From: JALHOQ01 sp038144835
GTDB lineage: Bacteria > Bdellovibrionota > Bdellovibrionia > Bdellovibrionales > UBA1609
Assembly (NCBI GenBank): GCA_038144835.1
Contig: JAYQON010000048.1
Coordinates: 1 to 22,411, forward strand
Length of the DNA: 22,411 nucleotides
Reading direction: 5' to 3'
Shown here: piece after piece, positions 1-7,072 of the stretch
Layout of the letters: each line of letters opens with the position of its first letter
How positions within the stretch are numbered: position 1 is the stretch's first letter
Notes under the pieces: generated by a model
What the model saw: the letters and a program-made list of their open reading frames with translations, nothing else
What the model was told of the DNA's origin: nothing
Databases searched by the model: none
Position numbers and translations under genes: made by a program

Positions 1-536
1 CATTTGGCCAAAGTTTTGCCAATTTTTTGAATAAGCCCGTATATGCTGATGGCCTTTTGCACACTCTCTCGGGAAGAGGCGGATTTTACCAAACGAGGGG
101 CCAAATGAACGACGGTATCTGATTCACGATGAAGCTCGAAAAATCTTTCAGTTTTGGCTTTGCGCATATAGAGCTCGGCCAGTCGAAATTGAAGCTCTGG
201 CTCCATTTCTGTGCCCTTGTATTTTCGTAGTAACTTATTGGCTTGGTTAATCGCGGCCTGCTCTGCTTTACTCACCAAGAATTCAGCTTTGAGAGATTTT
301 AATTCGTTGCCTTTTTCATCACCCTCAACAAGCCGCAGTTCCTCCAATGGACGAACTTGCTCATTAGTGTCGGCGACGACTCCTGAAGCGACCTTAGTCG
401 AGGGGGGAGATGATGATTTGAGAGCATTTTTTTTGCTCTTGATGGCTTTCACTTTCTTTGAAGCGGGCTGCGCTACAGCCGTCGCAGCCACAGTGAGAGA
501 AGCCAAAATACTGAGGGTTGCTAACCAGATATTCAT
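1..536 (-). CDS. Exported TPR-like protein, 5' part only (runs off left edge)
   Basis: The reading frame starts with ATG at 536 and stays open for 178 codons to the window edge, so only the N-terminus is present. Residues 1-22 look like a signal peptide (hydrophobic run ending in AVAQ), so the product should be periplasmic or envelope-bound. A Lys/Ser/Pro-rich linker follows (about 26-60), then helical sequence from about residue 85 with the LAELYMRKAKTERF pattern typical of TPR/YfiO-like helical repeats in Bdellovibrio and Myxococcus proteins. The start lies only 4 bases after the stop of the PilZ gene, and purines near the end of that gene (AAGGGTGG) can serve as its ribosome site, so the two are probably co-transcribed. 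The specific function is unknown; the TPR assignment is moderate because only one or two repeats are visible. Confidence 0.75.
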   Translation of the reverse strand, partial: MNIWLATLSILASLTVAATAVAQPASKKVKAIKSKKNALKSSSPPSTKVASGVVADTNEQVRPLEELRLVEGDEKGNELKSLKAEFLVSKAEQAAINQANKLLRKYKGTEMEPELQFRLAELYMRKAKTERFFELHRESDTVVHLAPRLVKSASSRESVQKAISIYGLIQKIGKTLAK

Positions 537-540
537 TTTT

Positions 541-1320
541 TTATGCCACCCTTTTTTTGAATTCATCCTGCACCTCTGGACTGACACTCAAAAAACGCAA
601 GCCATACTCAACAGGTGATCCATCACTGACATACTTTTTACTGACGACTTCACAAAGAGCATTGAAAGAAGGCCACTCGCCATATCGAGAAAAATGCACA
701 GTCAGTTGTTGACCAGGAACGACCAACGCATTGGTCAAACGTAGTCCAACCCCACCCTGTGAAATTTCAAAACCTGAGCCTTGCCAAAGTTTAAAGTTAT
801 CATGCACGAACACACGACCTTCAAAGGAGTACCTTTTGAACTGGCGCTTAAAAAAAAGATCGCTCTGGCCTTGTTCTTGGGCCAGCTTACGAATAGCTTC
901 TGGTTTAAATTCATCTATTTCAGCGACACGCATCCAATCACTCATTCCCACGTGCCAAATGAAATCAAAAGAGAACACGACCTTTTGCTGCAGCATTTTT
1001 ATGAGCTCTGAATAGCCAAACGGACCAAAGCGATTTTCACCCTTGAGGACAAACCATTCAACAATACCGTGGGGATTATCTTTTGAATCCAAAGACTGAA
1101 CCACTGGAGTCTCAAGGTTCAGTTCTGGTGGACGCGAAGGCTTTTTCGATTTCAATTGTGCGGCAACATGGGGATGTTCCATCAACATCACCCAATCCCC
1201 CTGATTCTTATCGTAAATGTAGTCCAACAGATCCAAATCTTTCGACCGTACTCGCTCAACAATTTCTGGCAATGTGAACGGACCCAGCTCATGACCTTGA
1301 TGCGACACCAAATACTTCAT
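541..1320 (-). CDS. GYF_2-GYF_2-PilZ domain protein, putative c-di-GMP effector
   Basis: This 259-residue cytoplasmic protein has two GYF_2 (DUF4339) modules at about residues 3-53 and 88-138, each with the GPF core followed by a helix and a W-containing strand, and a C-terminal PilZ domain at about 155-257. PilZ domains bind c-di-GMP through an RxxxR switch and a (D/N)xSxxG motif. Here RQFKR (R159, R163) is intact, while the second motif is EISQGG (E185, S187, G190), so the acidic/amide position is Glu. Binding is plausible but not certain. I chose ATG at 1320 because it is preceded by AAGGAAAAG and places the first GYF_2 fold right at the start; an in-frame ATG at 1431 would add 37 residues of non-domain sequence. 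GYF_2 modules are thought to mediate protein interaction, so a c-di-GMP-dependent adaptor role is inferred. It is followed by the TPR-like gene 4 bases downstream. Confidence 0.88.
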   Translation of the reverse strand: MKYLVSHQGHELGPFTLPEIVERVRSKDLDLLDYIYDKNQGDWVMLMEHPHVAAQLKSKKPSRPPELNLETPVVQSLDSKDNPHGIVEWFVLKGENRFGPFGYSELIKMLQQKVVFSFDFIWHVGMSDWMRVAEIDEFKPEAIRKLAQEQGQSDLFFKRQFKRYSFEGRVFVHDNFKLWQGSGFEISQGGVGLRLTNALVVPGQQLTVHFSRYGEWPSFNALCEVVSKKYVSDGSPVEYGLRFLSVSPEVQDEFKKRVA

Positions 1321-1345
1321 AAAGACTTTTCCTTTTTTTCTCTTA

Positions 1346-1376
1346 AGGATATCGGTGACGCAGTTTTTTGACTCAA
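1346..1376 (-). promoter_or_regulatory. Weak candidate promoter for the pilZ unit
   Basis: On the minus strand TTGAGT (1376-1371) and TATCCT (1351-1346) match the -35 and -10 consensus at four positions each, with a long 19-base spacer. Transcription would start near 1338, about 20 bases before the ATG, leaving room for the AAGGAAAAG ribosome site. The spacer is outside the optimum, so this is a weak call. Confidence 0.25.
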
Positions 1377-1445
1377 GGCCAATAAGTGCAAAAGGCTTGG
1401 AATTACCAATGGATGTATAGGTTTGGGGCATTGGCGATGAGGTTT

Positions 1446-1494
1446 AAAAAAAATGTCAACTCGTAAGACAGGTTGATTTGTTCACGAGTTTGAC
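1446..1494 (-). terminator. Intrinsic terminator-like hairpin with U8 tract, minus-strand direction
   Basis: Read on the minus strand, arm GTCAAACTCGT (1494-1484) pairs with ACGAGTTGAC (1464-1455) with one bulged A; two more pairs (G-U, A-U) extend it inwards. One base later comes an uninterrupted run of eight T (1453-1446). This is the best intrinsic-terminator shape in the window. On the plus strand only four T follow the stem, so the signal is mainly minus-strand. No minus-strand gene ends next to it: the nearest upstream one is the NUDIX gene (stop at 2289), whose transcript would have to cross the whole HAD gene in antisense. It could instead be an attenuator in a long pilZ leader. Confidence 0.55.
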
Positions 1495-1535
1495 GTTTTG
1501 CGAAGATTTGTTGCAGTGAACATTTGGCCAGAAGA

Positions 1536-1544
1536 TGGTATAGA
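1536..1544 (+). promoter_or_regulatory. Extended -10 promoter candidate for the HAD gene
   Basis: TGG-TATAGA at 1536-1544 fits the extended -10 form (TGn plus a hexamer with four of six consensus bases). No good -35 is seen at the correct distance. Transcription would begin at about 1551-1553, at or within two bases of the GTG start codon at 1553, and no Shine-Dalgarno sequence precedes that codon. A leaderless transcript is therefore suggested. Confidence 0.4.
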
Positions 1545-1552
1545 CTTTTGTC

Positions 1553-2296
1553 GTGGAAAAACATCCTTTGATCGAAATCTCTGAACATGTCGCATCTCAG
1601 GCAAGTCAACACCGCGTGGCCGTAGTGTTTGATCTTGATTCGACACTTTTTTGCGTCAGCCCCCGAATTCAGCATATTTTGAGAGAGCTTGGGCGCAACC
1701 CTCAATTTGCGTCTCGATATGTCGAGGAATCCGCAGTTCTGCGCGAGATTGAAGTATTCCCCACAGATTGGGGGGTACGCACCGTTCTCGAACGAACTGA
1801 TATCCCTGCAACTCCAGATCTGGTAAGAGCCATACGGTCTTTTTGGGGAAGACATTTTTTTTCAAATGACTTTTTAGACAAGGACAAGATTTACCCATCA
1901 GCTAATGAGTACGTCCGACATCTGCATGAACTCGGGGCCCGCATACTCTACCTCACGGGACGTAGCGAAGCTGCCATGCGCACAGGGACTTTGCGTGGTC
2001 TGAAGCAATGGGGCTTCCCTCTCCAATCCGAAGCAGACCTTTACATGAAACCCAATAACGTAGAAAGAGACGAGAGCTTCAAAGCTCAGATACTCAATAA
2101 AATCAGCCAGGGTTTTGACCACATATGGTTTTTTGAAAATGAGCCCGTCATCATTGAACAAGTGCATGGACTTGTTCCGAAAGTTCATGTCGTCTTTGTA
2201 AACTCCACACACTCAGGAAAGGCAATGCCTCCAAAAAATTTACGCACAATTGGGATGGATTACAGCGAAGGCTTGCGCAAAAAGAAACTTACTTGA
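1553..2296 (+). CDS. HAD-superfamily phosphatase-like hydrolase
   Basis: This 247-residue cytoplasmic protein shows the HAD motifs in order: motif I DLDST (D27 nucleophile, D29), motif II LTGR (T135), a motif III lysine in ESFKAQIL (K177), and a motif IV-like acidic patch FFENEP (E195, E197). Motif IV normally contains aspartates, so the ENE form is a mild divergence. The cap insertion lies between motifs I and II (about 33-125). The family hydrolyses phosphomonoesters or related bonds with Mg2+; the substrate cannot be told. The GTG start has no Shine-Dalgarno sequence, and an extended -10 element sits 8 bases before it. No in-frame ATG lies near the N-terminus upstream of motif I, which supports GTG. 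The 3' end overlaps the convergent NUDIX gene by 8 bases. Confidence 0.85.
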   Translation: MEKHPLIEISEHVASQASQHRVAVVFDLDSTLFCVSPRIQHILRELGRNPQFASRYVEESAVLREIEVFPTDWGVRTVLERTDIPATPDLVRAIRSFWGRHFFSNDFLDKDKIYPSANEYVRHLHELGARILYLTGRSEAAMRTGTLRGLKQWGFPLQSEADLYMKPNNVERDESFKAQILNKISQGFDHIWFFENEPVIIEQVHGLVPKVHVVFVNSTHSGKAMPPKNLRTIGMDYSEGLRKKKLT

Positions 2297-2846
2297 CCAG
2301 TTCTCTATCCCGCAGGTGACGGAGGCTTAAACCCAGAGATGCCGCAATCAGTGAGTGTTTAAATTCACCTTTGAAGAAGGCATCGATAGCAGCTTGTGCG
2401 GGCATGAGTCTGACCGTCAGTGATTCAAAAGGGTCTAACGTAGGCTCACCTACCTTGTGACACCCGATAGCTAAAAAGGTGTGCATTTTATTACTTTGCA
2501 GAGCTGGATTAGGATAGTGAAATCCACAGTTCACCCACTCGTGCGCTTCATAGCCAGTTTCTTCACGTAACTCGCGACGAGCGGCCTCCAAGGGAGCTTC
2601 CCCATCTGAGTCTGAACTCCCTCCAGGAATTTCTAGAAATTCGAGACCTGCGGCGTGACGGTACTGCTCTATCAAAACCATTTCTCCGCTTTCAGTGATC
2701 GGGACCACGTTGACCCAATCTGGGAACTCCATCACGTAATAGCGGGGCATGATTCTTTGATCTGGTAACTGGCATTCGTCTACGCGCAGCTTGAAAAAGC
2801 CCGATTGAAAAAGATTAGTGGATTTGAGGACTTTCCAGAACGGCAT
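2289..2846 (-). CDS. NUDIX hydrolase, ADP-ribose pyrophosphatase type
   Basis: At 185 residues this is the usual size of an ADP-ribose/nucleoside-diphosphate-sugar pyrophosphatase. The Nudix signature is at about 75-99: G76, E83, then RELREETGY with R91, E92, E95, E96 and G98, the Mg2+-binding helix. The upstream loop (IPGG to E83) has one residue more than the canonical G-x5-E spacing. An N-terminal beta region (about 8-50) and the EQYRHAAG and LEFLEIPGG motifs are typical of the ADPRase branch, which cleaves ADP-ribose to AMP and ribose 5-phosphate. The start is 20 bases from the divergent methyltransferase gene and has no clear Shine-Dalgarno sequence. The end overlaps the convergent HAD gene by 8 bases. 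The exact substrate is uncertain. Confidence 0.9.
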   Translation of the reverse strand: MPFWKVLKSTNLFQSGFFKLRVDECQLPDQRIMPRYYVMEFPDWVNVVPITESGEMVLIEQYRHAAGLEFLEIPGGSSDSDGEAPLEAARRELREETGYEAHEWVNCGFHYPNPALQSNKMHTFLAIGCHKVGEPTLDPFESLTVRLMPAQAAIDAFFKGEFKHSLIAASLGLSLRHLRDRELVK

Positions 2847-2860
2847 AGTTAGGCTAGAAA
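2832..2860 (+). promoter_or_regulatory. Candidate promoter for the RsmI-like gene
   Basis: TTTCCA (2832-2837), a 17-base spacer, and TAGAAA (2855-2860) each match the -35 and -10 consensus at four of six positions. The -10 ends 6 bases before the ATG at 2867, so the predicted transcript start coincides with the start codon and there is no room for a Shine-Dalgarno leader. The -35 lies inside the 5' end of the divergent NUDIX gene. Confidence 0.35.
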
Positions 2861-2866
2861 CTTAGC

Positions 2867-3565
2867 ATGCCTCTTTTTGTCGTCGCAACACCTATTGGAA
2901 ACAAGAAAGATTTCGGCCAGCGAGCCATAGAAACCCTGGCTAACGCTGACCTGATCATCGGCGAAGAGCTTAAAGAACTCCGTCAGATCCTGAAGGCTGC
3001 AGGTGTGCAAGCCAAGGCTTTAGATCAACTCAACGAGCATTCTCGCCCGGCAGATATAGAGCACTTTGTAAATGAGATACGCTTTAAAAAGGTAGCATTA
3101 GTTAGTGATTGCGGTACTCCTGGCTTTTGTGACCCTGGAGCTGAGCTCGTGGACGCGGTCTATCGTGCTGGACTCGAGGTTCAATCTATTCCTGGTCCAT
3201 CAAGTCTCATGGCATTTCTCAGCATCTGCGGTGTGCGTTTGGACCGGTTTTCATTTATGGGCTTTGTGCCCGCCAAGACAGAAAATCGTGAAAAATTTTG
3301 GCGTGATATAAAAAGCATACAACTGCCCGTCATTTTCATGGAAACACCCTATCGCTGTCGCAAGATGCTTGATGAACTTGCTACTTTTGCTCCGCAAAGG
3401 TTTTGCGTCGTGGGTTTGAACTTAACCCAAGAACATCAACGCGTGCTCCGAGGATCGGGAGCAGATTGCGCAAAGATCGAAATCGATAACGCCGAGCCGA
3501 TTGTACTGATAACAAACATGGCTGTCTCTAGCCACCATACTCAACAATCTAAGACTAGGGATTAA
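2867..3565 (+). CDS. RsmI-family (tetrapyrrole-methylase fold) SAM methyltransferase, divergent
   Basis: Motifs of the RsmI family, which 2'-O-methylates C1402 of 16S rRNA using SAM, are recognisable: ATPIGN (residues 7-12), VSDCGTPGFCDPG (79-91, the SAM-site loop, usually SDAGTP), IPGPSS (108-113) and MGFVPAK (131-137). Several family hallmarks are altered: the usual EDTR is EELK (33-36), the YESPHR-like block is METPYR (158-163), and the ARELTK block is GLNLTQ (183-188). The protein is 232 residues against roughly 280 for E. coli RsmI, so the C-terminal part is short. It may be a paralogue with a different substrate, with a canonical rsmI elsewhere. The stop codon shares bases with the stop of the convergent HD nuclease gene (4-base overlap, TTAA). 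Confidence 0.85.
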   Translation: MPLFVVATPIGNKKDFGQRAIETLANADLIIGEELKELRQILKAAGVQAKALDQLNEHSRPADIEHFVNEIRFKKVALVSDCGTPGFCDPGAELVDAVYRAGLEVQSIPGPSSLMAFLSICGVRLDRFSFMGFVPAKTENREKFWRDIKSIQLPVIFMETPYRCRKMLDELATFAPQRFCVVGLNLTQEHQRVLRGSGADCAKIEIDNAEPIVLITNMAVSSHHTQQSKTRD

Positions 3566-4536
3566 TCAGTCTGTCGTTTTCTAAAAAAATCTAGAAAGAA
3601 ATATCTATCAAATCCGGGATGATAGTGGCTCCATTTTTCTTCCTTGGGAACATTCTGAACTTCATTTTTTAGAAAATGAAAAAGCGTATTCATTTTACTA
3701 TCGAGATCATCAATCATCGACACCACGATAGCTTCGAGTATCATAGGAAGCTTAGGTGATCCAAACTCAAGCTTTCCATGGTGAGATAAAACGATATGCT
3801 TTAAGATGTCTTTAAGATCTTGCGGAAACCACGGTATAGCCGCGGCTTTTTGGTCAATCATTTCACAAGCCAATGCCATGTGACCAACCAGCCTTCCACT
3901 ATTCGTATAATGAATACCTTCCGCCAGATCCAATTCAAAAATCTTACCAATATCGTGATAGATGGCTCCAAAAATCAACAAATCGCGATCCAAATAAGGA
4001 TAGTGAGCCGCAATAGCATCCATAATCTTCACAATAGAATGCACATGCTCAATCAACCCTCCACTATAAGCATGGTGGATTGTCTTCGCTGCCGGGGCCT
4101 TCATAAGCGAAGCACTTATGGCTTCATCTTCCAAAGTTGACTGGAGCATTTTGCGAATAAAATCGTTTTTAAGATCAGCCACAATGGACAATAAATCATC
4201 CAAATACCGGCGCGAGTGGGCCGACATATCCGAAACAAGCTCACTCATATCAAACTCGTCATCTGAGGCCTTGCGAATCTCATGCAAAATAATCTGCTTT
4301 CGGCTATGAAAAAGTTGAACAAATCCCTTCACCCACACCACATCACCTTGTTCAAAAGAAGGGGTAAAATTCTCAGCTTTTTCAAACATACGTGCATTCA
4401 ACTGACCAGTTGAGTCAGCAAGGGTCACACTGAGGAAGGTCTTTCCATTGCGATCCGTTCCTGAGGCCTTTTGAGTTGCCAAAAAAACTGACTGAATATG
4501 CTCTTTTTCTCTCAAATCACGTACAAAGCGTTTCAT
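3562..4536 (-). CDS. YhaM-like 3'-5' exoribonuclease (OB-fold plus HD domain)
   Basis: The 324-residue length and architecture fit the YhaM family: an N-terminal OB-fold nucleic-acid-binding region (about 12-90) and a C-terminal HD domain. Metal-binding residues are visible in HHAYSGGLIEH (H154/H155, H164), the YHDIGK signature (H194, D195), SHHGKLEFGSP (H252, H253) and MIDDLD (D276/D277). In Bacillus subtilis YhaM degrades RNA and single-stranded DNA from the 3' end; the role here is inferred from the family. The start lies 3 bases after the stop of the upstream exported-protein gene, so it is probably the last gene of the long minus-strand array, although its product is unrelated to envelope functions. 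The end overlaps the convergent RsmI-like gene by 4 bases. Confidence 0.88.
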   Translation of the reverse strand: MKRFVRDLREKEHIQSVFLATQKASGTDRNGKTFLSVTLADSTGQLNARMFEKAENFTPSFEQGDVVWVKGFVQLFHSRKQIILHEIRKASDDEFDMSELVSDMSAHSRRYLDDLLSIVADLKNDFIRKMLQSTLEDEAISASLMKAPAAKTIHHAYSGGLIEHVHSIVKIMDAIAAHYPYLDRDLLIFGAIYHDIGKIFELDLAEGIHYTNSGRLVGHMALACEMIDQKAAAIPWFPQDLKDILKHIVLSHHGKLEFGSPKLPMILEAIVVSMIDDLDSKMNTLFHFLKNEVQNVPKEEKWSHYHPGFDRYFFLDFFRKRQTD

Positions 4537-4539
4537 GAT

Positions 4540-5256
4540 TTACTCACATCCCAATTCAGGGTATCTGGAGTCCGAAAAAGTCAGGCTACCAACATGAAGA
4601 CCCTCAAATTCAAATTTGAATATCACAAAGGTTCCACTCAATACAGAGACATATCTCTGATCCGCTGTGTAGACCTCAAAACCATCTCCAGACATCTTGC
4701 GGTTAAAATATTTTGTCACTTCAAAAAATTTGCCACATCCTGCACCCAATTTTTCCAAGCCAAATTTTCGTGACCGGGCTTGACTCAAAAAAAATACTCG
4801 TGTGTCGGCAAGTCTTTCTCGTCCGGACTTTGTCGGGGTAATTTTAACGTTAAAACCGCCGCGCTCAGTGCTAACATAATCAGCGAGATCAATCACACCA
4901 CCACCTGGAGGACTTAATACTCGCACATCCTCGCTCAAAGCGGCTCCTCCTCTACGCGTCAGTTCAACTTCCAGGTTTAACAAAACCCGCTTGATACCAC
5001 CGGTGGTTCGACGAATTTGCTGATCTAGAAAATGACGATATTCAGATTCTAGCTTGTTAATTAACGGCATGGGTAGGGTAACGTCACGCGCGCTTGACTT
5101 AGGAAATACTTCGCGCATTTTTTTTTGCGACTTGTGTTCTTCAATATGAGGGGTGGACGAATGAGATTGGTCCGCTGTTTCTGCGGGCTGGCTGGCCCAG
5201 GCTTCCGTGGCCAAAAAACAAATGAACCAGAGAGCTATGTGTCTATCGAGAGACAT
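4540..5256 (-). CDS. Exported protein of unknown function
   Basis: I do not recognise the family of this 238-residue protein. Residues 1-21 form a short signal peptide (hydrophobic IALWFICFLATEAWA, likely cleavage AWA before S22), with no lipobox cysteine, so a periplasmic location is expected. A Ser/His/Lys-rich linker (about 24-50) is followed by a mixed alpha/beta body with an amphipathic helix around 63-90, a Gly/Pro-rich loop at about 114-120 and beta-rich C-terminal sequence, with two cysteines (one in GAGCGKF, one in the ELGCE tail) that could form a disulphide. The ATG at 5256 is preceded by a strong AAGGAG site 9 bases upstream and lies inside the last codons of the GYF_2-TPR gene (14-base overlap), so translational coupling is likely. 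The context suggests it works with that membrane protein. Confidence 0.85.
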   Translation of the reverse strand: MSLDRHIALWFICFLATEAWASQPAETADQSHSSTPHIEEHKSQKKMREVFPKSSARDVTLPMPLINKLESEYRHFLDQQIRRTTGGIKRVLLNLEVELTRRGGAALSEDVRVLSPPGGGVIDLADYVSTERGGFNVKITPTKSGRERLADTRVFFLSQARSRKFGLEKLGAGCGKFFEVTKYFNRKMSGDGFEVYTADQRYVSVLSGTFVIFKFEFEGLHVGSLTFSDSRYPELGCE

Positions 5257-7021
5257 TCCAGCCTTCTCCTTCAGCCTGCATTCTCAGCGAGAGCAAAGGA
5301 ATGTAGTCAGAAGATATCTGCAATCCCCTATCTATATGAAGTAAAGCCTCCCCATAGGCACCTTCGCGCGAATAAACCCACGCAAGCCCACCAATCGCGG
5401 GAAGATGACTCATATTACGTTCATAGATACTCTTCCAATATCGCCGTGCACACTGTACATCTTCTTTTTCCTGACAAAATCGAGCCTGCAAGAGGACAGG
5501 TAGAAGATAACGACCTGACCGATTCAAGTCATTGGCTCGGGCCAAAACCACACTGGCTTGGGTGGACTCTCCACTTTGATTCAGAATATGTGAATACCAG
5601 GCTTGAATTAATGGATCTTTAGGTTCTTGATTCACAGCCTGTTCAATTTCACGACGCGCCAAATCCCAACGACCTTCATAGGAATGGCAAGCGGCCAAAA
5701 ACGCCATCCATGAAGCCCCAGTTGAACCCGAAAGCCTGACTATCTCTTCACAGTAACGCGCTAAATTGCTCCAACTAAATCTGCCAGAATAAAAGAGGTA
5801 AAATTGAATATGATCCAAGGCTAATCGGGGGTCACGATCCAAGAACTGAGTGATTTTTTCAACACTAGGTTTGCCGTTAAGCAAGTGCTCTGCGTATATC
5901 GAGTACAAGTTCAACTGAGGAGCATAATGCCAATTTGAGTTTTGAAACTGCTCAATGCTCTTTTTTACTGAGGCAAAATCAGTTCTCATTTTGTCTGTTT
6001 TGAAAAGCTTTGTCTGCGCCTCAGCCAGAGCCAGCATAGCTTCGCCTGAACGTTCGTTTTTCTTCAAAGCACTCAGTGCCATACTTTTGGCTCTGATCAA
6101 GTCGCCCTGACTCAGGTATAGAAAGGCCAAATTAACAAGCGCCGGGACATAGTCAGGATCTAAATGAAGTGCTTTTTCTAAGTTGGCCTTAGCTCCGACC
6201 CACTGAGAATCAAACAGATCCGCCAATCCCATACCGGTGTATGCCTGCTTGTCTTCTTGCGGACGAGTTTCAGAAACCCACTTCAACACCCGTCGGCCCG
6301 GTACGGTCTGTTGATCGACCGAGATCAAGAGAGCTCCGTAATAGATTGCCAAATCTCCAGATTGGAGGGGGTCAGGATAAAAGCCACGCAAATCTTGCAA
6401 GGCCTCGCGGTAGTGACCCGCTCGAATCAGTGCCATGACATTATGCCTAAACCCTGACGCTGAGGTTTTAGTTTCAATTCCACCACTCGAGATTCGTTTA
6501 AAAACAATTGCGGTTCCCACAAGAGCGAGAATTACGATAGTAAGTATCCATAGCCGACGGGTATTTTTCTCAACTTGCGTTTGAATGGCTAAATTTTGAA
6601 TTCCGTGGGGAGCATAGCGACCAGCCCCCGGCACAGAAGACGAAAAATTTTGTTGCTCGTTGACATTGTGAATTACGATTTCTTTAACGGGACTAGAGAA
6701 TGAAGAATCTAGTCCACTATCAGTGATTTCTTCTGTGAGTTCAGCATCAGAAAAATCCGTCAATGTTTGGGTTAAGTTACTGCCTCCGGGAGTCCAATTT
6801 GTTTCAGTATGCTCACTCAAACTTGCTTTTCGCAAAGAGTCCACAATCTCTGTGAAATTGTCATGGTACTGAATCGTCAACCAGCGTTTCAAAGGCTGCG
6901 CAACTTCATCCAGAAGAGAAATTTCGCGCGTACGCAATAGCTCAGCGATACGCTCAATTGGGAATGGGCCTAAAATTCGTCCACTGCTCTTTACTAACCA
7001 TAGAGCACCATTTTGCTGCAT
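5243..7021 (-). CDS. GYF_2 domain membrane-anchored TPR protein
   Basis: This 592-residue protein has an N-terminal GYF_2 domain (about 5-52, with the GPF core at 18-20), a Ser/Thr/acidic linker (about 65-150), a single membrane segment at about 157-174 preceded by Arg-Arg, and a long C-terminal helical-repeat region (about 190-590) with TPR units such as the repeats around ALHLDPDYVPALVNLAFLY and GLAWVYSREGAYGEALLHI. The N-terminus is likely cytoplasmic and the TPR region periplasmic. TPR arrays usually scaffold protein complexes; no enzyme motif is seen. The gene starts 51 bases after purH and its stop overlaps the next gene. No good Shine-Dalgarno sequence precedes the ATG at 7021. Its GYF_2 domain resembles those of the PilZ protein at 541-1320, hinting at shared partners. 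Confidence 0.87.
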   Translation of the reverse strand: MQQNGALWLVKSSGRILGPFPIERIAELLRTREISLLDEVAQPLKRWLTIQYHDNFTEIVDSLRKASLSEHTETNWTPGGSNLTQTLTDFSDAELTEEITDSGLDSSFSSPVKEIVIHNVNEQQNFSSSVPGAGRYAPHGIQNLAIQTQVEKNTRRLWILTIVILALVGTAIVFKRISSGGIETKTSASGFRHNVMALIRAGHYREALQDLRGFYPDPLQSGDLAIYYGALLISVDQQTVPGRRVLKWVSETRPQEDKQAYTGMGLADLFDSQWVGAKANLEKALHLDPDYVPALVNLAFLYLSQGDLIRAKSMALSALKKNERSGEAMLALAEAQTKLFKTDKMRTDFASVKKSIEQFQNSNWHYAPQLNLYSIYAEHLLNGKPSVEKITQFLDRDPRLALDHIQFYLFYSGRFSWSNLARYCEEIVRLSGSTGASWMAFLAACHSYEGRWDLARREIEQAVNQEPKDPLIQAWYSHILNQSGESTQASVVLARANDLNRSGRYLLPVLLQARFCQEKEDVQCARRYWKSIYERNMSHLPAIGGLAWVYSREGAYGEALLHIDRGLQISSDYIPLLSLRMQAEGEGWNVSR

Positions 7022-7072
7022 ATCTGATAATGGTGACTTAAGTGATCTAAACTGTCACGCTTACAAGTTGCG

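Noticed and set aside
1321..1431. In-frame ATG at 1431 extending the PilZ protein by 37 residues
   Set aside because: The extra residues match no domain, the GYF_2 fold begins at the ATG at 1320, and that ATG has a purine-rich ribosome site.
1403..1855. Open frame of 150 codons antisense to the HAD gene
   Set aside because: Composition is not protein-like (Cys, Lys and Arg-rich, no domain) and it mirrors a well-supported HAD gene. Antisense RNA is possible, but a protein is not supported.
5125..5622. Plus-strand open frame of 165 codons across the GYF_2-TPR/exported-protein junction
   Set aside because: It is antisense to two strong genes, has no recognisable domain, and its codons look like the complement of theirs.
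7022..7072. GTGAC-N16-GTCAC repeat between purH and the GYF_2-TPR gene as an operator
   Set aside because: Five-base arms with a long spacer are expected by chance, and no promoter-like element accompanies them.
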